NCBI RefSeq assembly: GCF_900110955.1
Contig: NZ_FOFR01000012.1
Span: 62,001-126,000 of the forward strand
Length of the DNA: 64,000 nucleotides
Source: Lentzea xinjiangensis
GTDB lineage: Bacteria; Actinomycetota; Actinomycetes; Mycobacteriales; Pseudonocardiaceae
Direction: 5' to 3'
Shown in pieces: positions 18,335 through 26,698 of this stretch. A model generated the notes under the pieces. It saw only the letters and a program-made list of their open reading frames with translations, did no database searches and had not been told where the DNA came from. The position numbers and the translations under genes are program-made. The first letter of the stretch is position 1. Each line of letters opens with the position of its first letter.

Positions 18335-19345
18335 ATGCGATACCGATTTCTCGGAAGGTCGGGGCTGCGGGTGTCGGAACTGTCGCTCGGGACGGGGAAT
18401 TTCGGCACGGGCTGGGGGCACGGCGCGTCGGCGCCCGAGGCTCGGGCGATGTACGACCTCTACCGCGAAGCGGGAGGGAACTTCATCGACACCGCTTCCA
18501 ACTACCAGTCGGGCGAGGCGGAGGAGTACCTCGCGGACCTCATCTCCGCGGATCGCGAGGACGTGGTCCTGGCGACGAAGTACACGATGGGGACTTCGGC
18601 GGACAGCGGCCTCCAGCTGACCGGGAACAGCCGGAAAGCGATGGTCCAGTCCCTGGAGCAGAGCCTGCGCCGGCTGGGCACCGACCGGGTGGACGTGTTC
18701 TGGGCCCACGTCGCCGACACCTCCACGCCCATTGAGGAAATACTGCGATCGTTCGACGACCTGACGCGCGCCGGTAAAATCCTTTACGCCGGTCTCTCCA
18801 ATTTCCCCGCATGGCGGGTGGCGACGGGAATGACCCTGGCGCGGCAGCGGGATTGGGCCCCTCTCGTGGCGATTCAGGCGGAATACAGCCTCGTCGAGCG
18901 CGGCGCCGACCGGGAGCTGATGCCGATGGCGGACGCGTTCGGCCTGGGCGTCCTCGGGTACTCGCCTCTCGGCGGTGGCCTTCTGACGGGCAAGTACCGG
19001 CGAGGCGGTACCGGGCGCGCGCAGAGTTCGATCAGCCAGTTCCTGCACGCGGAAGACGACCTCGCCAAGACGAACGTCCTGGATGCCGTCGAGAGCGTCG
19101 CCGAGGACCTCGGCACGACGCCGGACCGCGTGGCGATCAGGTGGTCGATGTCGAAGGGGGTGATCCCCATCGTCGGACCGAGGAACGTGGAGCAGCTCAC
19201 CTCCAACCTCGCGGCCGCCGAGCTGGACCTCTCGCCGCGTCAGCTGGAGCTGCTGGACGAGGTGAGCGCGCCGCGGTTGGGATACCCGCACGGGTTGTGG
19301 TCGGAGGATGAGCGGGTGGAGAAGAACCGGTTCGTCCAGCCGTGA
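18335..19345 (+). CDS. Aldo/keto reductase
   Basis: This is an NADP-dependent oxidoreductase of the AKR superfamily, most similar in layout to the YajO/Tas-type group. The 336-residue product has the full tetrad: Asp and Tyr in FIDTASNYQSG (about 50-60), Lys in VVLATKYTMG and His in VFWAHVAD. The cofactor-binding end is GYSPLGGGLLTGKY and IPIVGPRN. ATG 18335 follows a GAGGAG/AGAGG-like ribosome-binding site. Several codons ending in A or T (for example in the segment around 18730-18890) make its third-position GC a little lower than its neighbours, which may indicate more recent acquisition. Confidence 0.92.
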   Translation: MRYRFLGRSGLRVSELSLGTGNFGTGWGHGASAPEARAMYDLYREAGGNFIDTASNYQSGEAEEYLADLISADREDVVLATKYTMGTSADSGLQLTGNSRKAMVQSLEQSLRRLGTDRVDVFWAHVADTSTPIEEILRSFDDLTRAGKILYAGLSNFPAWRVATGMTLARQRDWAPLVAIQAEYSLVERGADRELMPMADAFGLGVLGYSPLGGGLLTGKYRRGGTGRAQSSISQFLHAEDDLAKTNVLDAVESVAEDLGTTPDRVAIRWSMSKGVIPIVGPRNVEQLTSNLAAAELDLSPRQLELLDEVSAPRLGYPHGLWSEDERVEKNRFVQP

Positions 19346-19469
19346 GGGGTGTTCATCGGACTCGCCGGGGCCTTCCTGCTCAGCGGCGACCGGATCGCGG
19401 TAGCGGAAACCAGCAGGTCAGGGCCAGGGTGCGTCGATCGCGCCGTCGGTCGAAAGCTAAAGTGCCCGC

Positions 19470-20222
19470 ATGACTTCGATGTGGGGTGCTCCGGTGTGGA
19501 CCCGGTGGCGCAGGTCGCGCCGCGACCCGGCCCAGGCGCGCTTCCTCACCCTGGCCTCCCTGCGCTGGGTCCTGCGCCACCGCGCCTACACCCCCTGGTA
19601 CCTGGTCCGGTACTGGCGGCTGCTGAAGTTCCGCCTGCTCAACCCCCACGTGGTGCTGCGCGGCATGGTGTTCTTCGGCAAGCGCGTCGACGTCATGGCC
19701 CGGCCCGGCTACGGCCGGCTGGAGATCGGGCGCTGGGTGCACATCGGTGACGGCAACGCCATCCGGTGCCACGAGGGGTCGCTGCGCATCGGCGACAAGG
19801 TCGTGTTCGGCAAGGACAACACGGTCAACTGCTACCTCGACATCGAGATCGGCGCGTCCAGCCTCGTGGCCGACTGGGTCTACATCTGCGACTTCGACCA
19901 CAGGACCGAGGACATCACCCTGCCGATCAAGGACCAGGGCATCGTGAAGTCGCCGGTGCGCATCGGCCCGGACTGCTGGCTCGGCGCCAAGGTGACGGTG
20001 CTGCGCGGCACCCGCGTCGGGCGCGGGTGCGTGCTCGGGGCGCACGCGGTGGTGCGCGGGGACGTGCCGGACTTCAAGATCGCGGTGGGCGCGCCGGCCA
20101 GGGTGGTGCGCGACCGGCGCGCCGACTACGAGGCGGATGCCCAGCGGCGGGCGGACATCGCGGACATGGCCCGCAAGGCCAAGGAGGCCTTGGCCAGGCG
20201 GGCCGAGGACGCTTCGGCCTGA
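19470..20222 (+). CDS. Hexapeptide-repeat acyltransferase
   Basis: The product is a 250-residue left-handed beta-helix acyltransferase, of the family that includes maltose/galactoside acetyltransferases. After a basic N-terminal region (about 1-60) the repeats run from about residue 65 (GRLEIGRWVHIGDGNAIRCH) to about 205 (GCVLGAHAVVRGDVPDF). A probable catalytic His is in YICDFDHRTEDI. The C-terminal tail is helical and charged. In mycobacteria a similar transferase, recalled as Rv3034c, lies beside the glucosyltransferase and GH57 genes of methylglucose lipopolysaccharide synthesis, as here. An acyl-decorating role on a polysaccharide is therefore reasonable, but inferred. Confidence 0.85.
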   Translation: MTSMWGAPVWTRWRRSRRDPAQARFLTLASLRWVLRHRAYTPWYLVRYWRLLKFRLLNPHVVLRGMVFFGKRVDVMARPGYGRLEIGRWVHIGDGNAIRCHEGSLRIGDKVVFGKDNTVNCYLDIEIGASSLVADWVYICDFDHRTEDITLPIKDQGIVKSPVRIGPDCWLGAKVTVLRGTRVGRGCVLGAHAVVRGDVPDFKIAVGAPARVVRDRRADYEADAQRRADIADMARKAKEALARRAEDASA

Positions 20223-20294
20223 AGCCGTTGTGCCGCGGGCGGATCCGGAGCACGGACGACTCGCGCGAGTGCTGATCGGCGCGAGGTGCGGTCG

Positions 20295-21071
20295 TCAGCC
20301 GGCGACCGGCGGGCGCAGGGACAGCGGCGCGAGCTCAGGGCGCTTCGGCCTGAACCCGTCCCCCGGCTGCCGCCCGATCAGCCTGTTGCGCGACCGCGAG
20401 TAGGCCACCGGCAACACCTGGTCGCGGAGCCACCGCAGGTGGTCGGCCACCGAGGCGGGCGCGGCCGATCCCTCCAGCGGCGTGAGCCAGGAGGCGTCGA
20501 ACGGGATCTCCAGCGCCGACAGCAGGTGCCCGGCCAGTCGCCGATGCCCCAACGACGACAGGTGCAGGCGGTCCGGCCCGAAGTAGCGCGAGTCGTGCAC
20601 GCACTCGTCGTCCGCCACGTCGACCAGGACCGCGCCGTAGCGGGACGCGGCGAGGCGCACGGCGTCGTTCAGAGCCGTGATCCGCGGTCGCAAGCGCCAC
20701 CCGAATGGCATGCGGTGGGAGATGTCGCTCAACGTGAAGACGGCGACGGTGGGCGCGAAGGACGTCACCGCGCGCACGAGTTCGTCCACTCGGCGCGCGA
20801 TCACGGCCGAGGAGGCCCCGGACATCACGTCGTTGCCGCCGCCGAAGATCACCACCAGGTCGGGCTCCAGCGCCGCGGCCGACGGGACCTGCTCCACCAG
20901 CATCTGGTCGAGGCGACGGCCGCGCACGCCCAGGTTGGCGTAGCGGAAGCCCGGCGCGTCGAGCACGGACGCGACCCGGTCGGCCCAGCCGCGGTACCGG
21001 CCGTCGGGGAGCAGGTCGTCCAGGCCCTCGGTGCAGCTGTCCCCGAGTGCCACGAAGCGTTGGTATGTCAT
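20295..21071 (-). CDS. SGNH-family hydrolase or acyltransferase
   Basis: The 258-residue product has the SGNH blocks: block I FVALGDSCTEGL with the Ser nucleophile, a Gly in NLGVRGRRLDQM (block II), block III FGGGNDVMSG with the Asn, and block V DRLHLSSLGH with Asp and His. It has no signal peptide, so it acts in the cytoplasm. A C-terminal extension (about 200-258) is rich in Arg and Pro. It is convergent with the hexapeptide gene and lies 49 bases after the minus-strand glucosyltransferase gene, so it probably belongs to the same transcript. The octanoyltransferase OctT of mycobacterial MGLP synthesis is, as I recall, also an SGNH protein, so acyl transfer to a sugar is a candidate role. 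Simple esterase activity is the alternative. Confidence 0.88.
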   Translation of the reverse strand: MTYQRFVALGDSCTEGLDDLLPDGRYRGWADRVASVLDAPGFRYANLGVRGRRLDQMLVEQVPSAAALEPDLVVIFGGGNDVMSGASSAVIARRVDELVRAVTSFAPTVAVFTLSDISHRMPFGWRLRPRITALNDAVRLAASRYGAVLVDVADDECVHDSRYFGPDRLHLSSLGHRRLAGHLLSALEIPFDASWLTPLEGSAAPASVADHLRWLRDQVLPVAYSRSRNRLIGRQPGDGFRPKRPELAPLSLRPPVAG

Positions 21072-21119
21072 TCAGTCCTCGGTCACCTCTTGTTAACGGG
21101 ACCGGCGACTGTAACCGAC

Positions 21120-22367
21120 TCAGGTGAACAGGTTGCCCGTGGCGATCTTGGGGCGGCCGAGGACGCGTGGTTCGCGCACGACGGCGGCGGCGTAGACCCC
21201 GGCCGTGTCCGCGGCGATCGTGGCCCAGTCGAAGTCGGAGGCCAGCCGGGCCTTGGCGGCGCGTGCCCGAGCCGCGGCCGACGCGGGATCGGACAGCACG
21301 TCGCGCACGGCGCGGGCGAGTCCGTCCACGTCACCGGGGGCGAACGACAGGCCGGTCACCCCGTCCAGGACCACCTCGCCCAGCCCGCCCGCGGTCGACG
21401 CCACCAGCGGTGTGCCGGCGGCGGCGGCTTCCAGGGCCACGATGCCGAACGGCTCGTAGCGCGACGGCAGCACGACCGCGTCCGCGGCTGTGAGCAACGC
21501 CGCCAAGGACCTGTCGGAGAGATGTCCGACGAACTCCACGGCCCGCAGCACGCGGTGCTTGCGCGCCTGGTCCCGCAGCCACTCGGTCTGCGAACCGCCA
21601 CCGGCCACGACCACGCGCGTGCCGCGGTGGAAGCGGCGGATCCTGGGCAGGGCCGCGATCAGGTCCTGGATGCCCTTCTCCCACTCGATGCGGCCGAAGA
21701 ACAGCAGCAACGGGTCGCCGTGCGGCGAGTGGGCGCGCCGGGCGGCGCCGACGTCCTTCGCCCTCACCTTCCAGCCGCCGGGCTCGATGCCGTTGTGCAG
21801 GACGGAGACCAGGTCGGTGTCCACGTCGAACAGGTGCGCCACCTCGCGCCGCATCGCCGACGAGCACGTGATCAGCGAGTCCGCGCGGTTGGCCAGCCAC
21901 CACTCCACCGAGTGCACCTGCTGGTTCAGCGGGTGCGACAGCCAGCCGGAGTGCCGGCCGGCCTCGGTCGCGTGGATCGTCGCCACCAGCGGCACGCCGA
22001 AGGCCTCGGCCAGGGCCACGGCCGGGTGCGTGACCAGCCAGTCGTGCGCGTGCACGACGTCCGGGCGCCACGGCGCCAGCGCCAGGCCCGCGCGCGTCAT
22101 CGCGTGGCCCATCGCGAGCGTCCACGCCACCAGGTCCTTCTCGAACACCAGGTGCGCGGGGTCCTCGGCGACGCGGATCAGCCGCACGCCCTCGGTCACC
22201 AGGTCGGACGTCGGGTGCGTGACCGCGTCGGTGCCGGACGGCTGCCGGCACAGCACGACGACCTCGTGCCCCTGCGCGGCCAGCTGTGTCGCGAGCGCGT
22301 GGACGTGCCTGCCCAGGCCGCCGACCACCACCGGCGGGTACTCCCACGACAACATCAGCACGCGCAT
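21120..22367 (-). CDS. GT4 glycosyltransferase (glycogen synthase/alpha-1,4-glucosyltransferase type)
   Basis: The 415-residue product is a GT-B retaining glycosyltransferase. It opens with MLSWEYPPVVVGGLGRHVH, the nucleotide-sugar synthase-type loop, and has HAHDWLV at about residue 105. The GT4 C-terminal motif is PSRYEPFGIVALEAAAAGTP, with both Glu of the EX7E element. It matches the family of mycobacterial Rv3032, which elongates alpha-1,4-glucan for methylglucose lipopolysaccharide and capsular glucan. It lies four bases after the GH57 gene, in an operon with GH57 and a methyltransferase, which is the same trio as Rv3030-Rv3032. ADP-glucose or UDP-glucose is the likely donor, by family inference. 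Confidence 0.92.
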   Translation of the reverse strand: MRVLMLSWEYPPVVVGGLGRHVHALATQLAAQGHEVVVLCRQPSGTDAVTHPTSDLVTEGVRLIRVAEDPAHLVFEKDLVAWTLAMGHAMTRAGLALAPWRPDVVHAHDWLVTHPAVALAEAFGVPLVATIHATEAGRHSGWLSHPLNQQVHSVEWWLANRADSLITCSSAMRREVAHLFDVDTDLVSVLHNGIEPGGWKVRAKDVGAARRAHSPHGDPLLLFFGRIEWEKGIQDLIAALPRIRRFHRGTRVVVAGGGSQTEWLRDQARKHRVLRAVEFVGHLSDRSLAALLTAADAVVLPSRYEPFGIVALEAAAAGTPLVASTAGGLGEVVLDGVTGLSFAPGDVDGLARAVRDVLSDPASAAARARAAKARLASDFDWATIAADTAGVYAAAVVREPRVLGRPKIATGNLFT

Positions 22368-22371
22368 CCCG

Positions 22372-23835
22372 TTACCTCATTCCTCGCGCGTCGAGCTGCC
22401 CGAACGGGCCGTCCACCGCGCGGAGCTCCGCCGCCCTCGCCCGTCCGCGACCGCCGCGCGCCAGCGCCGCGAGCTCGCTGAAGCGGTCGCTGTGAATCTT
22501 CGCGCGGTAGCGGGCGTAGTCGGCGGCCGAGTCCTTGGTGACCATGAAGGCCCAGTCGCTCGACAGCGCCAGCAGCGCCTCGCGCACCGCCTGGTCGAGC
22601 ACCGGGTCGCGCACGTCGGACGAGAAGTCCAGGCCCAGCAGCTCCTGCTGCACCGAGGAGTTCAGCGAGACGATGTCCGACACCTGCGCGCCGTCCCAGA
22701 CCCGCCAGTCCTTGCCGCTGCCCCACGACGACGCGGGCAGCTCGACCGGCGCGCCCACGTGCCCGGCCTCGACCGCGCCGCGCAACGTCGTCACGCGCAC
22801 GCCCGCCTCCGGCAACGCGCGCAGCACGCCCTCCAGCCACAACGGACCCTCGTGCCACCAATGCCCGTACAGCTCGGTGTCGTAGGCCGCCACGACCAGG
22901 CCGCCGTCGATCGCTCGCAACCGGCGCACGACCGTGTCGACGAAGTCGGCCACGTGCCGATCGACCGCTTCACGCGCGAGCAACGGGTCGTACGGCCGCT
23001 TGTCCTCGGGCGCGACGTGCTTGCCGGTCACCCGCGACGGCTTGAGGCCCGTCGGGTGGTCGTAGGTGTGAAAATCCCGGTACGCGGCATCGCCCGGATA
23101 GCCCACCTTCGGCGACCAGACGCGGTACGAGACCTCCAGGTCGCGGCCGAACGCCAGCACGTCCGACGATCCGACGGGGTGCGCGGACGAGGTGTCGCCG
23201 CGCAGCGCGGGCCCGTCGACCAGGAACCGCCGCACGCCCGCCGCCGCGTAGCCCTCCTCCATGCCGGGCGAGTAACCGCACTCCGGCGCCCAGATCCCCT
23301 CCGGCGCCCGGCCGATCCGCAGCGCGGTGTCGTCCAGGCCGGTCCGCAGCGCGAACGACCGCACCCGCGGGTCCAGCAGCGGCTGGAACGGGTGCGTGGC
23401 GGGCCCGCCCAGCAGCTCGATCGTCGAGGAGTCCACAAGGGACCGGAGAAGGGGCGAGAACCCGTGCCGCCACTGGCTTTCGAACCGGTCGAGCGCCCAC
23501 GCGGACGCGCGGTGCTCGTACGCCGACAGCTCCGGCAGGCGTTGCCCGGCGTGGTGCGAGCGCAGGTGCCAGTTGCCCAGCCAGTCGTGCGCGCCCCGCA
23601 GGCAGTACGGGTCGTCGAGCTGCGCGGCGAGCACCGGCGTGACGCCGAGCGTCAGGACGTCCGAGCGGCCCTCGTCGGCGAACCGGCGCAGCATGTCCAC
23701 CACGGGCAGGTACGAGTGCGCCCACGCCTGGTAGAGCCACTCCTCGCCGACGGGCCACGCGCCGTGGTGCGCGAGCCAGGGCAGGTGGCTGTGCAGGACC
23801 AGGCAGAACGTCCCCTCGGAGGCCTTCGCGGTCAC
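22372..23835 (-). CDS. GH57 family protein (1,4-alpha-glucan branching enzyme type)
   Basis: The 487-residue product begins with the family motif FCLVLHSHLPWL. The nucleophile Glu lies in GIWAPECGYSPG (about residue 200) and the acid/base Asp in VAAYDTELYGHWWHEGP (about 330). The length and the C-terminal helical domain fit the branching-enzyme branch of GH57. The GTG start overlaps the stop of the upstream methyltransferase gene (GTGA), giving tight coupling. The mycobacterial counterpart, recalled as Rv3031, is placed in methylglucose lipopolysaccharide synthesis. Branching of an intracellular alpha-glucan is the expected reaction. Confidence 0.92.
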   Translation of the reverse strand: MTAKASEGTFCLVLHSHLPWLAHHGAWPVGEEWLYQAWAHSYLPVVDMLRRFADEGRSDVLTLGVTPVLAAQLDDPYCLRGAHDWLGNWHLRSHHAGQRLPELSAYEHRASAWALDRFESQWRHGFSPLLRSLVDSSTIELLGGPATHPFQPLLDPRVRSFALRTGLDDTALRIGRAPEGIWAPECGYSPGMEEGYAAAGVRRFLVDGPALRGDTSSAHPVGSSDVLAFGRDLEVSYRVWSPKVGYPGDAAYRDFHTYDHPTGLKPSRVTGKHVAPEDKRPYDPLLAREAVDRHVADFVDTVVRRLRAIDGGLVVAAYDTELYGHWWHEGPLWLEGVLRALPEAGVRVTTLRGAVEAGHVGAPVELPASSWGSGKDWRVWDGAQVSDIVSLNSSVQQELLGLDFSSDVRDPVLDQAVREALLALSSDWAFMVTKDSAADYARYRAKIHSDRFSELAALARGGRGRARAAELRAVDGPFGQLDARGMR

Positions 23836-24560
23836 GTCCGCACCGCCACGGCCACGAGGTCGAGGCACGTGTCCATGTCGTGCGGCGTGATGTCGAAGTC
23901 CTGCACCGTCACCGACTCCACCGCCTCCTTCAGCTCGGCGGGCCACGGCGCGCCGGACAGGGCGACCTCGACCTGTGCGTCGATGATCTGTCCGTTGAGG
24001 AGCGTGTCAAGTCTCCTGCCGTGGCGCAGCCCTGTCAGTTCGTCAACGCGGAAACCTGCCGCGCTCAGCATCTCGTCCAGTTCGGACGGTGCGAGCTCCC
24101 TGGTGTGGAACGGGTTCAGCGGCGTGTCCTGACCCGGCGAGAACGTCAACCGGTTCGGTGTGGTCACGATGAGCGTGCCGCCGGGGCGCAGCACCCGCCG
24201 GCACTCGGCGAGAAAGCCCTCCTGGTCCCACAGGTGCTCGATGACCTGCAGGTTCGCCACGACGTCCACACCGGCGTCCCGCACCGGCAGCGCCGCGAGG
24301 TTCCCGCGCAGCACGTCCAGCCGCGGGTACGCGCGGGCGACGTGCCGCGCCGTCAGCTCGTCGTAGTCGAGCGCGACGACCCGGCGCGCGACCGTGCGGA
24401 TGAGCTGCGCGCCGTAGCCCTCGCCGCAGCCCGCCTCCAGCACGACGGCGTCCGCGCAACGGCCGACGAGGTGCAGATACGCCGCCTCGTGGCGGCGGAA
24501 CCAGTAGTTCTCCTCGGCGATGCCGGGCACCGTGCGTTCGCCGGTCAGGGGGAGGGTCAC
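23832..24560 (-). CDS. SAM-dependent methyltransferase of the glucan cluster
   Basis: The 242-residue class I methyltransferase has motif I VLEAGCGEGYGAQL at about residue 40. VVALDYDELTARHV, VVANLQVIEHLWDQEGFL and RRVLRPGGTLIVTTPN follow. It is the first gene of the run methyltransferase, GH57, GT4, and overlaps GH57 by four bases. The same order and orientation is recalled for mycobacterial Rv3030-Rv3032, where the methyltransferase is a candidate sugar O-methyltransferase for methylglucose units. Sugar methylation here is inference from context. The gene is separated from the upstream DegV gene by 30 bases, so DegV may lead the operon. Confidence 0.87.
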   Translation of the reverse strand: MTLPLTGERTVPGIAEENYWFRRHEAAYLHLVGRCADAVVLEAGCGEGYGAQLIRTVARRVVALDYDELTARHVARAYPRLDVLRGNLAALPVRDAGVDVVANLQVIEHLWDQEGFLAECRRVLRPGGTLIVTTPNRLTFSPGQDTPLNPFHTRELAPSELDEMLSAAGFRVDELTGLRHGRRLDTLLNGQIIDAQVEVALSGAPWPAELKEAVESVTVQDFDITPHDMDTCLDLVAVAVRT

Positions 24561-24590
24561 GCCCGCCAGGTTACTTCTCAGTAGTGACGA

Positions 24591-25433
24591 TCAGAACGGC
24601 GAGACCGTCACGGCCAGCGCGCCGGGACCGACGTTCGCGCCGATCGCCGCGCTGACCTGCGTCAGGACGATGTCGCGGGCGTGCGGGATCCGCTTCTGCA
24701 GCAGCAGGAGGAGTTCGCGGCCCTCCTTCTCGGCGGCGAAGTGCTCCACCGCCAAGTCCACGTCACGTCCATAAGCGAGCGCCACGGCCTTGTCGACCAG
24801 TTTCGACAGTGCTCTCTCGCGGCCGACCACCTTGCCGAACGGCTCCACCTCGCCGTTGACGACTGTGAGCAGTGGTTTGACCGACAGCGCGTCGCCGAAC
24901 AGCTTCGCCGCCGCGCTGACCCGGCCGGCCTGGCGCAGGTAGTGCAGCGTGTCGACGTAGATGAGCACGCGGGCGTCGCGGCCCCGACGCTCGGCGACGC
25001 TGCGCGCGTGCTGGACGTTGCCGCCCGTCTGCACGATCCGCGCGGCCGCGAGAGCGGCGAAGCCCAGCGTCATGCCCGACGAGTGCGAGTCGACGATGAA
25101 CACCGGCACGCGCGACTTGGCGGCGGCGGCCTTCGCCGCGTCCGTCGCGGGGGAGAGCGTCGGCGTCACGTGCACCGACACGATCGTCTCCGCCCCTTTG
25201 GCCCACGCGTCCTGGTAGGCCCAGAAGAACGCGTCCGGCGCCGGCGGCTGGGTCGTGATCGGGATCTGCGCCTCCAGCGCCTGCAGCAGGCGGTCCGTCG
25301 GCACGTGCGCCTCGTCGATCAGCTCCGTTCCGATCTTGAGCTGCATCGGCACGGTGATGATGTTGAACCGCTCCACCAGACGGGCCGGGAGCGACGCGGT
25401 CGAGTCGGTGACGACGGCTACTCGTGAGGGCAC
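24591..25433 (-). CDS. DegV family (fatty acid-binding) protein
   Basis: The 280-residue product has the DegV/FakB layout: the N-terminal VAVVTDSTASLPA motif, a SVHVTPTLSPATDAA segment, and DSHSSGMTLGFAALAAA at about 115-130. YVDTLHYLRQAGRVSAAAKLFG then leads to a C-terminal lid. Such proteins bind a single fatty acid and in Firmicutes present it to a kinase. No FakA-type kinase gene is in the window. It lies 30 bases before the methyltransferase gene, so it could lead the glucan operon. In mycobacteria a DegV gene (recalled as Rv2417c) sits next to the octanoyltransferase gene of methylglucose lipopolysaccharide synthesis. A second paralogue is at 28921-29763. Confidence 0.9.
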   Translation of the reverse strand: MPSRVAVVTDSTASLPARLVERFNIITVPMQLKIGTELIDEAHVPTDRLLQALEAQIPITTQPPAPDAFFWAYQDAWAKGAETIVSVHVTPTLSPATDAAKAAAAKSRVPVFIVDSHSSGMTLGFAALAAARIVQTGGNVQHARSVAERRGRDARVLIYVDTLHYLRQAGRVSAAAKLFGDALSVKPLLTVVNGEVEPFGKVVGRERALSKLVDKAVALAYGRDVDLAVEHFAAEKEGRELLLLLQKRIPHARDIVLTQVSAAIGANVGPGALAVTVSPF

Positions 25434-25741
25434 GAACGATGAGGTTAACGGAGGGTGATCGCACTTACCACCAAAGATCGAAGGCGAATCGTGATCTCAG
25501 CTCGCGCGGTCGCTTTCCGTGCATGGCGGGTGCGCGGGGTGACCTCGGCGATTAAGACGGGCGGCTTGACACATTCGGGTGACTGACCGGCTCGGAAGTT
25601 TGATCTACGGTTGTCTTGTTGCCGCAGGAAACCCGCGTTATTCCACGTGTCAGGTGTACTCGCGCCGTCCGCTGTCAGCGCTGGTTGGGCCCACCGTCCG
25701 TGGTTAAGCTCGCTCAATCTTCGGCCTGGTTGAGCGAGTAG
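25434..25741. other. Divergent intergenic region, degV and coiled-coil operon
   Basis: This 308-base region must contain the promoters of the minus-strand degV operon and the plus-strand coiled-coil operon. A TTGACA hexamer lies at 25566-25571, but no good -10 stands 16-18 bases away. A 5'-UTR hairpin is at 25709-25738. The stretch is clearly less GC-rich than the genes (TTGATCTACGGTTGTCTTG around 25600). No ORF with coding bias was found. Confidence 0.5.
25709..25738 (+). promoter_or_regulatory. Hairpin at the ribosome-binding region of the coiled-coil gene
   Basis: CTCGCTCAA (25709-25717) pairs with TTGAGCGAG (25730-25738) across a 12-base loop, ending four bases before the GTG at 25742 and nine before ATG 25748. 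The right arm occupies the place where the ribosome-binding site should be, so the structure could limit translation or mark an upstream operator. Confidence 0.45.
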
Positions 25742-25747
25742 GTGACC

Positions 25748-26698
25748 ATGGGTGCAAAAGAGCGGGAACTGGTTCCGCTGCACACCGCTTTCGACGTTGT
25801 CTACCGCGGTTTTCACCGGCGCCAGGTCATCGACCACATCGAGAATCTCGAGGAGCAGCTGCGCTTCACGAGTCTCGACCGCACCGAGGCGCTGGCGCAG
25901 GCCGCCGATTTGCGCGAGCTGCTGGAAAAGACGCGCCGGGACCTCGAAGAGGCGCGCGCCAGGGTCGAACGCCTGGAGTCGGCCTCCGGCTCGCACGTGG
26001 GCGCCACCGAACGGATGCACCGCATGCTCCGCCTCGCCGAGGAGGAGGCCGCCGAGCTGCACCTGAGGGCCGGGCAGGAGTGCGCCGACCTGCGCGCCCG
26101 GACCGAGGCGGAGGTGGCCGGCCTGCGGGCCGACGCCGAACGTGAGGCGGCGGCGATGCGCGCCGAGGCCGAGGCCGAGGTCCTCGCCGCGCGCCAGGAG
26201 TGCGCCGCCCGCACCGCGGCCGTGGAGCGCCGCGAGGTGGAGGCGGACCGCCGCTGCGCCGATCTCGAGGCCCAGCACCGCCAGCGCGCCGACGAGGTCG
26301 AGCGCGAGTGCGCGGAAGCCGTCGCCCAGGCCCAGGCCGACGCGGACGGGTTGCTGCGCGAGACGGCCCTGCGGTGCAACTCGCTGGAGGCCGACTCCGA
26401 CCGCAGGCGCGAGGAGGCCCAGCAGGTCTTCGAGCTCACCGCGGCCAGGCGTCGAGACGAGGCCGAGCAGCACCTGCGGGAGCAGGAGGCCCTGGCGAAG
26501 GCCCGCGCCGGGTTCGTGGTGAGGATGGCGTGCCGCGAGGCCGACCGGCGGCTGGCCGAGGTGGCCGAACGCTCCGACGAACTGCGCGAGCTCCGCCGGG
26601 CCGTCCACTCCCAGCTCGCCGCCGCGCGCTCGGCGCTGGCCGCGGCCGCCGACCGCGTGGCACCGCCGATGATCCCGGAGCGGGTGGCCGCGTCATGA
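25748..26698 (+). CDS. Long coiled-coil protein of DivIVA/FilP-like type
   Basis: The 316-residue product is almost entirely alpha-helical coiled coil from about residue 30 to 300, very rich in Ala, Glu and Arg (for example AEREAAAMRAEAEAEVLAAR). The short N-terminal part (VPLHTAFDVVYRGFHRRQVIDHI) resembles the membrane-targeting start of DivIVA-like and cellulose-binding-like cytoskeletal proteins of actinomycetes. It probably assembles at the cell pole or septum, by family inference. I took ATG 25748; GTG 25742 is in frame. Its stop overlaps the next start (ATGA), so it is coupled to an OmpA-like protein. Confidence 0.8.
   Translation: MGAKERELVPLHTAFDVVYRGFHRRQVIDHIENLEEQLRFTSLDRTEALAQAADLRELLEKTRRDLEEARARVERLESASGSHVGATERMHRMLRLAEEEAAELHLRAGQECADLRARTEAEVAGLRADAEREAAAMRAEAEAEVLAARQECAARTAAVERREVEADRRCADLEAQHRQRADEVERECAEAVAQAQADADGLLRETALRCNSLEADSDRRREEAQQVFELTAARRRDEAEQHLREQEALAKARAGFVVRMACREADRRLAEVAERSDELRELRRAVHSQLAAARSALAAAADRVAPPMIPERVAAS

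Noticed and set aside
25566..25571. TTGACA as a -35 box for the coiled-coil operon
   Set aside because: No acceptable -10 hexamer stands 16-18 bases downstream, so I did not call a promoter.
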